Assembly (NCBI RefSeq): GCF_020831365.1
Contig: NZ_JAJHPV010000020.1
Span: 1-64,000, forward strand
Source of the DNA: Massilia agrisoli
GTDB lineage: Bacteria > Pseudomonadota > Gammaproteobacteria > Burkholderiales > Burkholderiaceae_D
Reading direction: 5' to 3'
DNA length: 64,000 nucleotides
The notes under the pieces: generated by a model
What the model was told of the DNA's origin: nothing
Seen by the model: only the letters and a program-made list of their open reading frames with translations
Databases searched by the model: none
Position numbers and translations under genes: made by a program
In this document: in pieces, positions 62,432 to 64,000 of the stretch
Layout of the letters: the number at the start of each line of letters is the position of its first letter
Numbering within the stretch: the stretch's first letter is position 1

Positions 62432-63037
62432 TTGCTCGCCATTATTCAAGCTGCAGGCTGGCCTATCTGGCCATTGTTGATCGCCTCCGTCGTCGCCCTG
62501 GCGTTGATTATCGAACGCCTGATCTACCTGCGCCGCGCAAAGCTGCTTCCGCCGCAGCTGCTCGACGAGGTAGTGCGCGTCTACCATAATGGCAAGATCA
62601 CCAAGGACGTCGTCGAAAAGCTCGAGCAGAATTCGCCGCTCGGCACCGTGCTCGCGGCAGCCCTGCGCAATGTGAACGCGCCGCGCGACGTGATGAAAGA
62701 GTCGATCGAGGAAGCAGGGCGCGGCGTCGCCCACGTGCTTGAACGCTTCCTGACCACGCTTGGCACCATCGCTTCGCTGGCGCCGTTGATGGGATTGTTC
62801 GGCACCGTGGTCGGCATGATCGAAATCTTCGGCGCCCAGAACGCCACCGGCACCAACCCGGCGCAGCTGGCGCACGGCATTTCGGTCGCCCTGTATAACA
62901 CCGGCTTTGGCCTGGCTATCGCCATGCCGGCACTGGTCTTCTACCGCCACTTCCGCGCGCTGGTCGACAGCTTCATCATCGACATGGAGCTGCAGTCGGT
63001 GAAGCTGGTCGACATCGTGCACGGTGCCCGCAAATGA
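62432..63037 (+). CDS. exbB: ExbB/TolQ-type proton-channel protein
   Basis: A 201-residue MotA/TolQ/ExbB protein with three membrane helices (LIASVVALALIIERLIYL; a central TLGTIASLAPLMGLFGTVVGMIEIF; a third near VALYNTGFGLAIAMPALVFY). The TTG at 62432 is chosen: AGGAG lies 6 nt upstream and gives LLAIIQAAGWPIWPLL. No ATG fits. The upstream open frame enters the array. It overlaps exbD by 4 bp (ATGA). It powers TonB-dependent receptors such as the btuB product. Confidence 0.88.
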   Translation: MLAIIQAAGWPIWPLLIASVVALALIIERLIYLRRAKLLPPQLLDEVVRVYHNGKITKDVVEKLEQNSPLGTVLAAALRNVNAPRDVMKESIEEAGRGVAHVLERFLTTLGTIASLAPLMGLFGTVVGMIEIFGAQNATGTNPAQLAHGISVALYNTGFGLAIAMPALVFYRHFRALVDSFIIDMELQSVKLVDIVHGARK

Positions 63038-63489
63038 TGGACTTTCGCCGCGGCCAGCGCCGCGAAGACCCCGAGATCAACCTGATCCCGTTCATCGACG
63101 TGCTGCTGGTCGTGCTGATCTTCCTGATGGTGACGACCACCTACAGCAAGTTCACCGAGCTGCAGATTACCTTGCCGACGGCCGACGCCGAGAAGGCGCT
63201 GGAGAAGCCGTTCGAGATCAACGTCACCGTCGACGCCAAGGGTAATTACACCGTCAATAACGTGCCGGTGTCGTTCCACAGCGTGGCCGGCCTGGCCGAA
63301 GAGCTGAAGAACGCCGCCCGCACCGGCGCGGACGGCCAGCCGCTCGCAACGCCTGCGGAAAGCCCGGTCGTCATCGTCAACGCCGACCAGTTCGCGATGC
63401 ACCAGATGGTCATCAACGTGCTGGAAGCGTCGCGCATCGCCGGCTACGACAAGCTGACCTTCGCCGCCCAGACGGGCACCAAAAAGTAG
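63034..63489 (+). CDS. exbD: ExbD/TolR-type protein
   Basis: A 151-residue protein with one helix (INLIPFIDVLLVVLIFLMV, with the functional Asp) and a periplasmic domain. Overlaps exbB. A perfect 10-bp hairpin at 63494-63515 follows before lpxK. Confidence 0.9.
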   Translation: MMDFRRGQRREDPEINLIPFIDVLLVVLIFLMVTTTYSKFTELQITLPTADAEKALEKPFEINVTVDAKGNYTVNNVPVSFHSVAGLAEELKNAARTGADGQPLATPAESPVVIVNADQFAMHQMVINVLEASRIAGYDKLTFAAQTGTKK

Positions 63490-63493
63490 TAAC

Positions 63494-63515
63494 GCGGGCG
63501 AAGCACTTCGCCCGC
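63494..63515. other. Perfect hairpin between exbD and lpxK
   Basis: GCGGGCGAAG-CA-CTTCGCCCGC, no T-run; may lower lpxK expression or stabilise exbD mRNA. Confidence 0.5.
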
Positions 63516-63522
63516 TGTTCGC

Positions 63523-64000
63523 ATGCCCCACACTAAACCTTCCCTCGAATCGACGCTCACGCGCGCCTGGCTGCGCCGCGGCCCGCTCGCCTGCGCGCTG
63601 CTGCCGCTGTCGCTGCTGTTCGGCGCGCTGGCGGCGCTGCGCGTGCGCCTGTTCAGGTCCGGCGTGCTGGCCTCGACGCGCCTGCCGGTGCCGGTGGTCG
63701 TGGTCGGGAACATCTTCATCGGCGGCACCGGCAAGACGCCGCTGACGATCTGGCTGGCCGGGGCGCTGCGCGACGCAGGCTTTAGCCCGGGCATCATCTC
63801 GCGCGGCCATGGCGGGGAGGGAGGCGCAGCGCGCGCCGTCACGATCGGCTCGAACGCGCAGGAAGTGGGCGACGAGCCTTTGCTGATGGCGCGCCGCACC
63901 GGCTGCCCGGTGGTGGTGGGCCGCAAGCGCGCCGAGGCGGGGCTGGCGCTGCTGGCGGCGCATCCCGGCGTAAACGTTCTGATTGCCGACGATGGCCTCC
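63523..64000 (+). CDS. lpxK: Tetraacyldisaccharide 4'-kinase (N-terminal part)
   Basis: Cut by the window end, 159 codons visible. MPHTKPSLESTLTRAWLRRG, membrane segment LPLSLLFGALAALRV, Walker A NIFIGGTGKTPL, IISRGHGG and LIADDGL are LpxK features. It phosphorylates lipid A disaccharide at 4'. Follows exbB-exbD, the usual betaproteobacterial order. Confidence 0.9.
   Translation, partial: MPHTKPSLESTLTRAWLRRGPLACALLPLSLLFGALAALRVRLFRSGVLASTRLPVPVVVVGNIFIGGTGKTPLTIWLAGALRDAGFSPGIISRGHGGEGGAARAVTIGSNAQEVGDEPLLMARRTGCPVVVGRKRAEAGLALLAAHPGVNVLIADDGL

Overview
The window is GC-rich, densely coded DNA from a betaproteobacterium, most likely Oxalobacteraceae of the Massilia/Telluria/Duganella type. 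Three things support this. The gyrA-serC-pheA-hisC-tyrA-aroA-cmk-rpsA-ihfB-lapA-lapB-hldE(kinase)-cysM order is the betaproteobacterial chromosomal arrangement. The tmRNA tag reads ANDNSYALAA. The accessory families (DUF4331/HupE, MipA/OmpV with an RstAB-like two-component pair, a cobalamin-riboswitch btu operon, exbB-exbD-lpxK) fit that group. No phage, plasmid or complete insertion sequence is visible. The assignment rests on recalled gene order and protein families, not on a search.

Layout. 0.1-4.2 kb: leftward DUF4331 / small lipoprotein / TPR / HupE-UreJ operon with an internal terminator. 4.4-7.8 kb: an aminotransferase-like gene that has lost its PLP lysine, then a hybrid histidine kinase. 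7.8-10.5 kb: leftward two-gene operon of a secreted S51 (cyanophycinase-like) peptidase and an asparagine-synthase-like enzyme without the N-terminal Cys. 10.5-11.3 kb: ssrA (tmRNA), with an inverted copy of its 3' end next to it. 11.5-15.3 kb: methyltransferase, glycine-zipper protein, gph, ubiG, ompA. 15.7-33.1 kb: the housekeeping block from gyrA to cysM, interrupted by two kinds of dispersed repeat and by helix-hairpin-helix and M28 peptidase genes. 33.1-39.1 kb: a small HTH-like gene, an unannotated structured AT-rich stretch, mltB, and the transglutaminase/DUF58/MoxR operon. 39.3-46.4 kb: deacetylase-like protein, an unrecognised secreted pair, a YlqF-type GTPase, a secreted orphan, and an S9 peptidase homologue lacking both catalytic Ser and His. 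46.4-52.3 kb: DOPA-dioxygenase-like gene and a cobalamin riboswitch driving btuB-btuC-btuD-btuF. 52.4-59.8 kb: dsbA, a small membrane protein, an RstB-like kinase and RstA-like regulator separated by three genes on the other strand, and sodB. 59.9-64 kb: xseA, a 1.2-kb non-coding array, exbB-exbD, and the start of lpxK.

The most striking feature is the non-coding stretch between xseA and exbB (about 61.3-62.35 kb). It carries seven same-orientation DnaA boxes, five of them exactly TTATCCACA. Each is preceded at a constant 32-33 bp by a sequence matching, or nearly matching, the IHF consensus WATCARNNNNTTR, and usually by an A/T tract before that. The DnaA-plus-IHF pairing recalls datA and DARS2 of E. 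coli, but here it is repeated as a tandem array; its role is inference.

Other points for a second look are three apparent active-site losses (aminotransferase K to Q, S9 peptidase S to G and H to E, Asn-synthase without Cys), a split two-component system whose two genes share a 15-bp upstream motif, strong unannotated hairpins at 33.88-33.95 kb, and the inverted ssrA 3'-end copy. Long antisense open frames across gyrA, pheA-tyrA and rpsA are codon-bias shadows and are left out.
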